A stretch of DNA of 8,970 nucleotides from JAOAJF01 sp046295675 (GCA_046295675.1 JBKBMW010000030.1:1-8970); one strand, 5' to 3'; numbered from the stretch's first letter, positions 1 through 7,273 are shown. Notes: generated by a model from the letters alone, not told the origin. Translations and numbers: made by a program.

Positions 1-162
1 AAGCTGAGTAAGCTCGTCCAAATGTTGTATAAATTCTTTTTGATAGTTTTCTTCCATCTTTTGATTCATTATTAATTGTTTTTGACTAAAAGAAAAGATA
101 AGAATTTCAAAAATTAAGATGATTAAAATATATATTGTAAGAGAGTAAACAAGACCTTTCAT
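1..162 (-). CDS. Short pilin-like membrane protein, C-terminus cut by window edge
   Basis: The first 54 codons are visible and run open to base 1. The protein begins MKGLVYSLTIYILIILIFEI, a short positively charged tip followed by one long hydrophobic segment (about residues 4-25), then turns polar and charged with Gln, Lys and Glu (SQKQ, QKMEENYQKE), suggesting a helical stalk. The shape matches the three pilin-like genes upstream, and K-G-L-V-Y-S-L-T lines up by eye with K-A-Q-M-F-S-L-E of the preceding gene. However, Thr stands where the acidic residue would be, and Leu rather than Gln follows the possible cleavage site. The start overlaps the previous stop as ATGA, and GAGGAAGG lies just upstream, so translational coupling is likely. 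It may be a minor pilin-like subunit or simply a single-pass membrane protein; the missing C-terminal part prevents a firmer call. Confidence 0.65.
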   Translation of the reverse strand, partial: MKGLVYSLTIYILIILIFEILIFSFSQKQLIMNQKMEENYQKEFIQHLDELTQL

Positions 163-596
163 TTTCCTTCCTCATAAAAATCTATTTCAATTACATAAAA
201 ATTTTCATTTGTTCCGTTTTTTGACATATCAAAAAATATTTTTTGTATCTTATTGTTTTCTTCTCTGTTTATAGAACAATTTTTACTATAACTAAAAATT
301 AAATTACTAATATTTTTTGTTTGATTATATATTTCAATGAAAGTACATAACCCCAAAAAACTTGATAGGTTTTTTATATAACTATAATTTCTTGTTTCAA
401 TTCCTTCAATAATTTTATTTGTTTTTATAAGAGAGAGAGAATAATCAAGAGAATACCTTTTTATAAGTTCTTTTTTTTCTAAAAGATAATTATTGGTTTG
501 TTGTTGATCTAAATTCCCGATTAACACAAATATCAAAAATAAGATAACAGATGCAAATAAAATCTCTAAACTAAACATTTGAGCCTTTAGTCCCAT
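159..596 (-). CDS. Pilin-like protein with archaeal class III signal peptide (145 aa)
   Basis: This is probably an exported subunit of a type IV pilus-like structure, processed by an archaeal prepilin peptidase. The N-terminus reads MGLKAQMFSLEILFASVILF: a short basic tip, a likely A5|Q6 cleavage site, then an uninterrupted hydrophobic helix to about residue 26. The acidic residue Glu11 falls at +6 of the mature protein rather than the usual +5. The remaining roughly 115 residues are polar, with six N-x-S/T sequons (NYS, NLS, NQT, NIS, NCS, NGT) and two Cys (in GLCTF and KNCS) that could pair. No family is recognised for the outer domain. The start at 596 overlaps the upstream gene by 10 bases; the next Met (residue 7) would remove the signal, so the first ATG is kept. 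Its own end overlaps the next gene by 4 bases. Confidence 0.8.
   Translation of the reverse strand: MGLKAQMFSLEILFASVILFLIFVLIGNLDQQQTNNYLLEKKELIKRYSLDYSLSLIKTNKIIEGIETRNYSYIKNLSSFLGLCTFIEIYNQTKNISNLIFSYSKNCSINREENNKIQKIFFDMSKNGTNENFYVIEIDFYEEGK
166..173 (-). promoter_or_regulatory. Ribosome binding site for the 1-162 gene
   Basis: Read on the minus strand the bases are GAGGAAGG, followed by three A residues and the ATG at 162. The GAGG part sits seven bases from the start. It lies inside the end of the preceding pilin gene, which supports the ATGA-overlap start and coupled translation. This gene is absent from ordinary ORF lists because it is short and partial, so the site helps support it. 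Confidence 0.5.
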
Positions 597-1114
597 ACCC
601 TTACCCTAACCTGAACTATTGAATTATTGTATAATGCAAAAGTTTTTTTTACGGCTAATGGTTCGCTTTTTGATGAAAAATTTCCAATATAAATAACTGG
701 TGTGTTGTTTAAATAACTAACAAAGATATCTGCATCAAACTCCCCTAATTGCAATTTTTTCTTAGTATAACTATTGTTAAATATTTGATTTAGCCTATAG
801 AGTTTATATTCATCAATTTCTCCAAAACTTTGAGCGCATCCTATTGCCTTAAACAAGCTGTTGTTTGGCTCTAAAGAAGCTGCAGCCCAATTTGTAGGTA
901 TACCATAACTATAAACTAAATCGTCCAAAAGGCTAGAAGCTATATTGTTTGCTTTTAGTACAACTAGTTCTCTTTCTTTTTTCTCTAAATTTTTATTGAG
1001 TTGAAAATATAAAAATGAAAATAAAATCAAAAAAATAGCTAAAGAAATAATAAGATCTGCAATTTGCATCTGGCCCTTTTTTTTATGTTTAGGAAACAGT
1101 AATGTTTTGACCAT
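587..1114 (-). CDS. Pilin-like protein with class III-type signal peptide (175 aa)
   Basis: This is a likely secreted or pilus-associated protein. A 14-residue basic leader (KHKKKG near its end) precedes a probable G14|Q15 cleavage site and a hydrophobic helix at about residues 18-38; Asp20 lies at +6. A charged helical stretch follows, then an outer domain with the pattern GIPTNW, a K-L-Y-x-L segment, LGEFDADIF, and a C-terminal beta-rich end (VQVRVRVWD). From memory, a G-x-P-x-N-W then Y...K..L.L arrangement recurs in archaeal pilin-like proteins, but I cannot name the family. Five sequons are present (NNS three times, NNT, NFS). The leader contains no other start codon before Met16, which lies beyond the cleavage site, so the ATG at 1114 and its 26-base overlap with the upstream gene are forced. 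It overlaps the next gene by 10 bases. Confidence 0.8.
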   Translation of the reverse strand: MVKTLLFPKHKKKGQMQIADLIISLAIFLILFSFLYFQLNKNLEKKERELVVLKANNIASSLLDDLVYSYGIPTNWAAASLEPNNSLFKAIGCAQSFGEIDEYKLYRLNQIFNNSYTKKKLQLGEFDADIFVSYLNNTPVIYIGNFSSKSEPLAVKKTFALYNNSIVQVRVRVWD

Positions 1115-1475
1115 AATAACTGATCACCATTTTTTTAATTTTTGATTTTTGTAAAGGAGTTATGTTTAAAGAGTAAATTCCAAAAATATTCTTTAAGCTT
1201 TCTTCATTATATAAAAAAAGTTCATTAGATGTTAATTGGATATATTTTATATTCTCTGCGTTTGGTTCTATGGTTAGACTAATATTTTCTCTGATATTAG
1301 AAACTAGAAAAAAACCAGACCCTATTTGTTTTGAAATTGCTTCTAATTCAAACCTTTCTTTTAAATCGGTTATTTTTCCTTGTGTTTGAAACCACATTTC
1401 AAAAGCACCGATCACGATAAGAAGAAAGACAATTAAACTAAATATATATTCAATGCTTGCTTGAGCCTTTTTCAT
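1089..1475 (-). CDS. Archaeal type IV pilin-like protein, canonical class III signal peptide (128 aa)
   Basis: The start MKKAQASIEYIFSLIVFLLI is a textbook archaeal class III signal: two Lys, a predicted A4|Q5 cleavage, Q-A-S-I-E-Y with Glu9 at +5, and a hydrophobic helix to about residue 28. In such proteins the leader is cut by a prepilin peptidase (PibD/EppA type) and the helix packs in the pilus core. A charged stalk (about 33-48) leads to a small beta-rich domain with three sequons (NIS, NIT, NIT). There is no Cys. Of the pilin-like genes here it is the best candidate for a main subunit, though its small size and tandem minor-pilin neighbours leave that open. The gene starts 18 bases after the methyltransferase stop with no convincing Shine-Dalgarno sequence, so it probably depends on readthrough from upstream. 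No assembly ATPase or platform protein is in the window. Confidence 0.85.
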   Translation of the reverse strand: MKKAQASIEYIFSLIVFLLIVIGAFEMWFQTQGKITDLKERFELEAISKQIGSGFFLVSNIRENISLTIEPNAENIKYIQLTSNELFLYNEESLKNIFGIYSLNITPLQKSKIKKMVISYYGQNITVS

Positions 1476-1493
1476 ATTGATTAATTTGAACTG

Positions 1494-2321
1494 TTACTTT
1501 TTAACTTTTATGTCTAATACTACCTGTACTAAATTTTTTGAATATGGCCTAACTCTTTTTGCATTAAAGAGTTTTAATTTTGTTTTTTTAACTTTTTTTT
1601 GTACTTTCTTAAACAAATCATTAAAATCTTCTTTCTCTTTTTGAAATAAATAGATATGAATTATTCCTTGCTTTTTTAAACATTTTAATGCTTGAGAAAA
1701 ATAATTTAATGCATTTGTTGGATGAGGCATAATTATTCTGTGAAAAGAGTTTTTATAAATAGTTTTTTTTAATTCCTTTTTTACATCATTATTAATTGCT
1801 ATTATTTTTTTGCATTTATTTATTTCAATATTTTTGATTGCAAATTTATGTGCAAATTTATTTAGTTCAATTGCAGTTATTGATTCAGGAGAAGATTTTT
1901 TTTCAATAACTATAGGGTAGGGACAAATACCTGAGAAAAGAACTAACACCCTTTCATTTTTTTCTATTTGTCTTGCAATTCTTAATCTTTCTTCAGAAAA
2001 CCTGGGGGTATAATAAACTTTATTTAAATCCATTAAAAATTTACATCCAGATTCTGTATTAATTGTTTTTGATGTTTTTTCTCCAGCAATAACTTTTATT
2101 TTTTTTATTCTAAATTTTTTTGTTCTTCCTTTCTGACGCAAGGCTACTGTTTTAATATGTTTATTTTTTTTGAGCAAAAAATTTGCAATTTCTTTTTTAT
2201 GTTTTTGTAGCTCTGATGGGAGTTCTAACACTGCAATTGAACCAATTAGATCGTAGGAGGATAAGTTTTTTTGGCTTTTTAAAACTTTTTTAACAAAATC
2301 TGCCAAATTATTAACTTCCAT
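1494..2321 (-). CDS. Trm5-like tRNA (guanine-37-N1) methyltransferase, class I SAM-dependent
   Basis: This is a probable cytoplasmic enzyme that methylates N1 of G37, next to the anticodon, to prevent frameshifting; the Trm5/TYW2 family assignment is firmer than the exact reaction. Family landmarks in order: YDLIGSIAVLELP (23-35), a basic segment GRTKKFRIK, the ESGCKFLMDLNKVYYTPRFS region (90-109) with EERLRIA (110-116), SAM-binding motif LFSGICPYPI (128-137), acidic AIELN (150-154), MPHP (198-201), and the C-terminal RVRPYSKNLVQVVLD. At 275 residues it lacks the extra N-terminal D1 domain of longer archaeal Trm5b proteins. Where Methanocaldococcus-type Trm5 has N-L-P with a catalytically important Asn, this protein has P-H-P, so a related activity (TYW2-like or a variant Trm5) is possible. 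It starts 8 bases after the leuS stop; AGGGT overlapping that stop may serve as ribosome binding site. Confidence 0.8.
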   Translation of the reverse strand: MEVNNLADFVKKVLKSQKNLSSYDLIGSIAVLELPSELQKHKKEIANFLLKKNKHIKTVALRQKGRTKKFRIKKIKVIAGEKTSKTINTESGCKFLMDLNKVYYTPRFSEERLRIARQIEKNERVLVLFSGICPYPIVIEKKSSPESITAIELNKFAHKFAIKNIEINKCKKIIAINNDVKKELKKTIYKNSFHRIIMPHPTNALNYFSQALKCLKKQGIIHIYLFQKEKEDFNDLFKKVQKKVKKTKLKLFNAKRVRPYSKNLVQVVLDIKVKK

Positions 2322-2329
2322 TTTTTACC

Positions 2330-5131
2330 CTATATAAAGATTATTGCTGGTTTTGCTGGAAGTGCTAAAATTGCCTTTCTTGCAAATTCTTCTGGAGCAT
2401 TCTCCTCTTCCAAAATTTCAACATATTGACAAGAGAGCTGTTTTTGAATTTTGTTTTTCATTTTTTCTAAATACTCTTTTTCTTTTTGTGCAGAGAGGCC
2501 ATAACCAACATATTTCCCAATATTTTTTAGCATTTTTTTTGTAATTTCAAAAAGATTTTTTTTGTATTTTTCAAATTCCTTTTTTTGCATAATTTCCCTT
2601 AACACTTCCTTTTCCTCTTTTTTTTCTTTTATGATTTCTACAATATCATATTTGTATTTTCCAGCAATTATAAAAATTATTTTTTTTGGTTCTATTTTAG
2701 CTAATTTTTTTATTTCTTGGCTGTCTTTAATAACTGCTTTGATATAATCTTCCTGTTTTTCTAATTCTTCGTCAATTTGAGTTTCATCATGTTCTGGATA
2801 AAATGCTAATGATGCAAAATCACTATCTTTTAAGTGATATTTTTGCCCAAGCTGGTGCCAAAATTCTTCGGCTGTATGAGGCATAATCGGACAGATGATT
2901 AAAGCCCAATATTCTAAAAATTCTCTTAAATAAGGTGAATCTGAATCATTTAAATATTGATTTATATCATCTACCTCTTCATAAAAGATTTTCTGAGCTA
3001 TCGATTTTAGTTCAAGGTTGGCATAATGTTCTTTACATTCTTTAACTTTTTTATGAAATTTTGAATAAAATATTTTTGTTGCCTGGTCCATAACTTTTTT
3101 TTCTGGTTTTTGGTCCTTAAATTTTTCTAAAATGTTATAATAAAACATAAGCCTTTGTTTTGCCCCTTCCACTACTGCTAAGGAAAAATCAGAGTCCATA
3201 TCTATTTCAGCAGTTGCAGTTACACTAAACCTTATTAAATCTGCACCATAATTCTCAAGTGCTTTTGAGAGTGGGAGGATATTTCCAAATGATTTTGACA
3301 TTTTTTTTCCATCCATTGTTACAAGCGCATTTGCAACGATTTGTTTTGGCCAGTTTTTTTTATCCAATATTGCTACATGATTAAAAATGAAAAATGTTAA
3401 GTGATTGTGAACAAGGTCAATTGCGCTATGTCTACTATCTAATGGATACCAGTAGTGAAATTCTTCTCTACATTTATCCCAAAATTCTTTTTTTTCTTTA
3501 GAGTCTTTTGAAAGAAAAACATAATCAAAAAATTCTTCAGAAAGTTCCTCTGGGTTTAATTCTTTTGTTATATGCGAAATTGTATAATAGGCCATATAGA
3601 TGGTGGAATCTGAAAGAGCCTCAATCACTTGAGATTTATCAAATGGAAAAATAGTTCCAAAACCTTTTTTCCTTGTGCATGCTTTTTTATCCAACCATTC
3701 AATAGTATATTCAAATTCTTTCCTTAGTTTTTCTGGAATTATTTTCATTTCGCTTAAGGCTATTAAAGCCTTTTTTTTCCAATCTTTTTTTGAATAGTTT
3801 ATAAACCATTGGTCTTTAACAATTTTTACAGTGCATGGATTTCCTGCTCTGGAATATATTGGAGCATTAGCAAGGGTATAAATTAAAATTCCGTTATTTT
3901 GTTCTAATAGTATTTGTTTTATTTTTTCTTTTCCTTCTGATGCAGACAAATTTTCAAAACCTCTAAAAACCATTATTCCTTCATGGGCTTCTTTACTATA
4001 AATTTCTTTTGTTATTTCTTCTAATTTTGGATCATTTTCATCTACTATACCATATTCTTCTACTAATCTAACTGCTGGTTTATCCCCATATTCTTGAGTT
4101 TTTAGAGCAGAAATTATTTTGATTTTTTCCTTGATTGCTTGATCAAGATTTTTTAGTGCAACATAATCAAAGGGAGCATGGGCAGGTACAGACATAACTA
4201 TACCAGTTCCAACTTCTTCTTTTACAAATTTAGCAGGTAGTATTGGTACTTTTTCTTTTGTTAATGGGTTTAAAACATATTTATCAAGATATTTTGTTAC
4301 ATCTGTAGTTCCGATTATCTTTATATCAATCTGTTCTTTTAGCAATTGTGCAGCTTTTTTAGAGAGTATAAATTTTTTCTTGTTCCATTCTACAATTACA
4401 TGCTCATAAGATGGATTTATCCAAATATTGGTAACCGCAACCAATGTATCTGGTCTATAGGTAGCTGTAGGAAAATAAATATCCTCTTGTGGTTCATAAA
4501 AAAAGATTATAATAACTTCCTCTATTTTTGGTTCAATATCTCCTCTTGTATCATGTGCTCCAATTGCCTGATTTTCTGCAGGACACCAAGGTACTGGATG
4601 ATGCCCTTTTTCAAGAAGACCTAATTGATGAAGTTTTTTAAATTGCCATTCTATAAATTTATTGTAATGTTTATCAAAAGTAAAAAATTTTCTTCTCCAG
4701 TCAATACTATAGCCAATTTTTTTCATTCCACTCTCTATTTCAGAAGAGAAATAATAAACAAGTTTTTTTGGATCAGTAAACTGGGAAATTTTTTCTTTTT
4801 CGATATTGTAGATTTTTTCAAATATTTCTATCATTTCTTTGTCGTTCTTTTCAATTCTTTTTGCCATCCCAAAAATTGGAGTTCCAGTTACATGAAAAGC
4901 CATAGGAAAAAGAACATTTTTTCTTTGCATTCTTTGAAATCTTGCAACTACATCTGCTATAGTATATGTTCTTGCATGCCCAATATGTTGAGGAGAATTT
5001 GGATAAGGGTAGGCTGCAGTGAGATAAAACTTTTCTTTGTTTATAGGATTTGACTCAAAAATCTTTTTTTCTTCCCATGCTTTTTGCCATTTTTTATCTA
5101 TCTCTGCAAAATAAATCATTTTTTTATCCAT
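2330..5131 (-). CDS. leuS: Leucyl-tRNA synthetase, archaeal/eukaryotic type
   Basis: This enzyme charges tRNA-Leu with leucine, consuming ATP and releasing PPi. It is a class I synthetase of 933 residues, near the usual archaeal length. The signature H-I-G-H is at 49-52 (PYPNSPQHIGHARTYT) and K-M-S-K-S at 610-614 (DGKKMSKSFGN). The CP1 editing domain lies between: RPDTLVAVTNIWINPS, then the GTGIVMSVPAHAPFDYVAL block with the likely editing Asp322. LSDSTIYMAYYTISH and HLTFFIFNHVAI are typical of the archaeal/eukaryotic form. WCPAENQAIGAHD retains only one Cys, so no zinc knuckle is expected there. The anticodon-binding domain contains MPHTAEEFW, and the C-terminal leucine-specific domain ends ALPAKPAIIFI. 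The protein is Lys-rich, matching the low-GC genome. It heads a minus-strand operon, with the methyltransferase 8 bases downstream. Met5 is an alternative start; the first ATG is preferred. Confidence 0.98.
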   Translation of the reverse strand: MDKKMIYFAEIDKKWQKAWEEKKIFESNPINKEKFYLTAAYPYPNSPQHIGHARTYTIADVVARFQRMQRKNVLFPMAFHVTGTPIFGMAKRIEKNDKEMIEIFEKIYNIEKEKISQFTDPKKLVYYFSSEIESGMKKIGYSIDWRRKFFTFDKHYNKFIEWQFKKLHQLGLLEKGHHPVPWCPAENQAIGAHDTRGDIEPKIEEVIIIFFYEPQEDIYFPTATYRPDTLVAVTNIWINPSYEHVIVEWNKKKFILSKKAAQLLKEQIDIKIIGTTDVTKYLDKYVLNPLTKEKVPILPAKFVKEEVGTGIVMSVPAHAPFDYVALKNLDQAIKEKIKIISALKTQEYGDKPAVRLVEEYGIVDENDPKLEEITKEIYSKEAHEGIMVFRGFENLSASEGKEKIKQILLEQNNGILIYTLANAPIYSRAGNPCTVKIVKDQWFINYSKKDWKKKALIALSEMKIIPEKLRKEFEYTIEWLDKKACTRKKGFGTIFPFDKSQVIEALSDSTIYMAYYTISHITKELNPEELSEEFFDYVFLSKDSKEKKEFWDKCREEFHYWYPLDSRHSAIDLVHNHLTFFIFNHVAILDKKNWPKQIVANALVTMDGKKMSKSFGNILPLSKALENYGADLIRFSVTATAEIDMDSDFSLAVVEGAKQRLMFYYNILEKFKDQKPEKKVMDQATKIFYSKFHKKVKECKEHYANLELKSIAQKIFYEEVDDINQYLNDSDSPYLREFLEYWALIICPIMPHTAEEFWHQLGQKYHLKDSDFASLAFYPEHDETQIDEELEKQEDYIKAVIKDSQEIKKLAKIEPKKIIFIIAGKYKYDIVEIIKEKKEEKEVLREIMQKKEFEKYKKNLFEITKKMLKNIGKYVGYGLSAQKEKEYLEKMKNKIQKQLSCQYVEILEEENAPEEFARKAILALPAKPAIIFI

Positions 5132-5134
5132 ACT

Positions 5135-5165
5135 TTTTAATTATAAAATTAAATAGATAAAAAGG
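5135..5165 (-). promoter_or_regulatory. Possible promoter of the leuS operon
   Basis: The 94 bases between the pyrophosphatase stop and leuS hold, read on the minus strand, TTTTTATCTATTTAATTTTATAATT ending a few bases before the ATG. Archaeal TATA elements sit about 25 bases upstream of transcription start, so a box within TTTATCTATTTAA would give a leaderless or nearly leaderless leuS message. No Shine-Dalgarno sequence precedes the leuS ATG, which fits. The whole region is AT-rich, so exact placement is weak. Confidence 0.3.
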
Positions 5166-5195
5166 TAATGGATAAGATTTTTTGTTTCAATCCCT

Positions 5196-5218
5196 AAAAA
5201 AAACAAAAAATAAAAAAA
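5196..5218 (-). terminator. T-rich terminator after the pyrophosphatase gene
   Basis: Just past the stop of the pyrophosphatase gene the minus strand reads as successive T runs of seven, six and eight bases broken by single A or G residues. Archaeal RNA polymerase terminates at such U-tracts without needing a hairpin, and no strong stem is visible. The position between two long genes supports separate transcription of the pyrophosphatase and the leuS operon. Confidence 0.5.
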
Positions 5219-5225
5219 TGTTTTT

Positions 5226-7259
5226 TTATATTAGCCCAATACCTTTACCAGCTAAAAGACTGGCTACTAAGATTGAAACTATATTTGCTACTTTTAACAA
5301 TGGGTTTATTGCAGGACCAGAAGTATCTTTAAATGGGTCTCCAACTGTATCTCCAACTACTGCTGCTTTGTGCAATTCTGTACCTTTTTTTCCTTCTTCT
5401 TCTATTAATTTTTTGGCATTGTCCCAAGCAGCACCAGTATTTGCCATAAACACTGCCATGAGTAATCCAGAAGAAATTGCGCCTACTAAAAATCCACCCA
5501 AAGCTTCTAAACCAAATAAGAAACCAACCAAAACAGGAGAACCTAATGCTAAAATGGCTGGAAAAATTAATTCTTTTATTGCTGCCTGAGTGGAGATATC
5601 GACGCATTTTGCATAGTTTGGACTTTTCTTTCCTAATAAAATTAAACCATCTTTAAATTGATCTCTTACTTCTTTTACAATCTCATAAGCTGCTTTTCCA
5701 ACTGAAAGCATTGTAAGGGAAGAAAACAAAAATGGAATGGAAGCTCCTAAAATTATTCCTATAAAAACAATTGGATTTGAAACATTGATTGCTTGCAAAC
5801 TTGCCTCCGAGATATAAGTAGAAAATAAAGAGGTTGCTGCCAAGGCAGCAGAGCCAATAGCAAAGCCTTTGGTAAGGGCTTTGGTGGTGTTTCCCAATGC
5901 ATCTAATTTGGCAAGTTTTTTTTGTACTTCTTTTTCCATATTGGCCATTTCGCTAATTCCTCCAGCATTATCTGAAATTGGACCAAAAGTATCCATAGCC
6001 ATCAAAAACCCACTTAAAAGAAGTATTCCTATACCTACCAAAGAAACTCCATAAAAACCATATATGACATAACCAAAAAATATTGCAATTGATATTAGCA
6101 ATGCCATTGCTACTGAAGATTTTAGACCTATTCCTAACCCAGTAATAATGTTTGTTCCTGCACCAGTAGAAGAGGCTTTATAAATTTCCTTCACTGGGCT
6201 GTATTTTGTTCCTGTAAAGTAATCAGTTAGAAGAGCAATTAATGCGGTAGATACAAGCCCTATAAAGACCGGTAAAAAAACTTTTAGAAATTCCTGCCCT
6301 ATTAGATAATAAGAAACTAAAAATGAAAGGACTATAGAGATTGCAACAGAAATAAAAAATCCTCTAAAAAGTGCATCTGAAGGTGAATCTTGTTCTGATT
6401 TTAATTTTACAAAAAATGTTCCTAAAACAGAGGATAAAATTCCAACCATATATAAAACCAAAGGCAAGATAGCCCCAATAGGACCTGCCACAATCACGCC
6501 CAGGATAATAGCTGCAATTACTGATACAGTATAAGATTCAAAAACATCTGCAGCCATACCGGCACAATCTCCAACATTATCACCTACATTATCCGCTATT
6601 ACAGCTGGGTTTCTTGGATCATCCTCAGGAATATTTTTCTCAATTTTTCCAACTAAATCTGCACCTACATCTGCAGCTTTGGTATATATTCCCCCTCCAA
6701 CTCTCATAAAAAGTGCTAATAAATTTGCACCCAAACCAAATGAGGTTAACATTAAAATTAAATTATTTATAAAAATTTTTGAAAGATCTGAAGAGTTTTG
6801 AGGTTGAAATAAGAAATAAGCTGAAAGAAAAATTGCACTAATACCAAAAAGCCCAAAACCTACTAAAGCAAGCCCATTTAACAGTCCGCCCTGAAAGGAT
6901 AAGGTTAAGGCAGAAGAAAGAGAGGTTTTTGCTGCTTGGGCAGTTCTAACATTTCCCCTTACAGCAACATACATTCCAAAATAACCGACTAATCCAGATA
7001 AAATAGCTCCAAACAAAAATGCTGCTGCAGAATAAATATTAAAAAATACTGCAAGAAGAATAAATAATAAAATTAAGGGTATAAGAATTGTTGAAAATTG
7101 TCTTTTTAAATATGCATCTGAACCAGCAGCTATTGCCTGAGAGATTTGTTGCATCTTTTCAGTTCCTTGCGGATAAGAAAGGACTTTTTTACCTATAAAG
7201 AATGCGTAGATTAAAGATAAAAAAGAAAAACCTAATACTAGGTATAAAAAGAAAAGCAT
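5226..7259 (-). CDS. hppA: Membrane-bound proton-pumping pyrophosphatase, potassium-independent type
   Basis: This integral membrane enzyme hydrolyses cytoplasmic PPi to phosphate and pumps H+ across the membrane. At 677 residues, with about sixteen hydrophobic segments expected, it is full length. The PPi/Mg2+ site is intact: GGGIYTKAADVGADLVGK, then EDDPRNPAVIADN and DNVGDNVGDCAGMAADVFE (DNVGDNVGDC at 223-232), and near the C-terminus GDTVGDPFKDTSGPAINPL. The diagnostic segment GNTTKALTKG puts Lys at 460 and Thr at 463. In this family Lys at that position replaces the bound K+ and marks potassium-independent H+-PPases (K+-dependent forms have Ala in GNTTAA). Sodium pumping is unlikely, because known Na+-PPases are K+-dependent. 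The start is fixed by a GGAGGT site 8 bases upstream. It is monocistronic by spacing: 113 bases before it and 94 after. Confidence 0.97.
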   Translation of the reverse strand: MLFFLYLVLGFSFLSLIYAFFIGKKVLSYPQGTEKMQQISQAIAAGSDAYLKRQFSTILIPLILLFILLAVFFNIYSAAAFLFGAILSGLVGYFGMYVAVRGNVRTAQAAKTSLSSALTLSFQGGLLNGLALVGFGLFGISAIFLSAYFLFQPQNSSDLSKIFINNLILMLTSFGLGANLLALFMRVGGGIYTKAADVGADLVGKIEKNIPEDDPRNPAVIADNVGDNVGDCAGMAADVFESYTVSVIAAIILGVIVAGPIGAILPLVLYMVGILSSVLGTFFVKLKSEQDSPSDALFRGFFISVAISIVLSFLVSYYLIGQEFLKVFLPVFIGLVSTALIALLTDYFTGTKYSPVKEIYKASSTGAGTNIITGLGIGLKSSVAMALLISIAIFFGYVIYGFYGVSLVGIGILLLSGFLMAMDTFGPISDNAGGISEMANMEKEVQKKLAKLDALGNTTKALTKGFAIGSAALAATSLFSTYISEASLQAINVSNPIVFIGIILGASIPFLFSSLTMLSVGKAAYEIVKEVRDQFKDGLILLGKKSPNYAKCVDISTQAAIKELIFPAILALGSPVLVGFLFGLEALGGFLVGAISSGLLMAVFMANTGAAWDNAKKLIEEEGKKGTELHKAAVVGDTVGDPFKDTSGPAINPLLKVANIVSILVASLLAGKGIGLI

Positions 7260-7267
7260 AGAAAAAA

Positions 7268-7273
7268 ACCTCC
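7268..7273 (-). promoter_or_regulatory. Strong Shine-Dalgarno site of the pyrophosphatase gene
   Basis: The minus strand reads GGAGGT, then eight bases (TTTTTTCT), then the ATG at 7259. It is the best ribosome binding site in the window and decides this start. An upstream ATG overlaps the site itself (ATGGAGG) but is out of frame by one base with the gene, so it is not an alternative start. Confidence 0.8.

Noticed and set aside
2344..2747. Plus-strand open frames of 66 and 61 codons opposite leuS.
   Set aside because: They are Phe/Leu/Ser-rich readings of the Lys/Glu-rich LeuRS C-terminal codons, with no ribosome site or recognisable domain.
4346..5053. Plus-strand open frames of 92 and 142 codons opposite leuS.
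   Set aside because: They are antisense shadows of conserved LeuRS coding (editing domain and HIGH region), with aromatic-rich low-complexity composition.
5184..5195. GTTTCAATCCCT, which resembles the conserved end (GGGATTGAAAC) of archaeal CRISPR repeats.
   Set aside because: It occurs once, with no second copy or regular spacing in the window. It sits in a T-rich intergenic tail and is best seen as chance or a remnant too short to support.
5182..5589. Plus-strand open frame of 135 codons over the pyrophosphatase 3' end.
   Set aside because: It lies antisense to the invariant GDTVGDPFKD region, and its Pro/Ala/Thr-rich product reflects the reverse reading of that gene. No independent start signal is seen.
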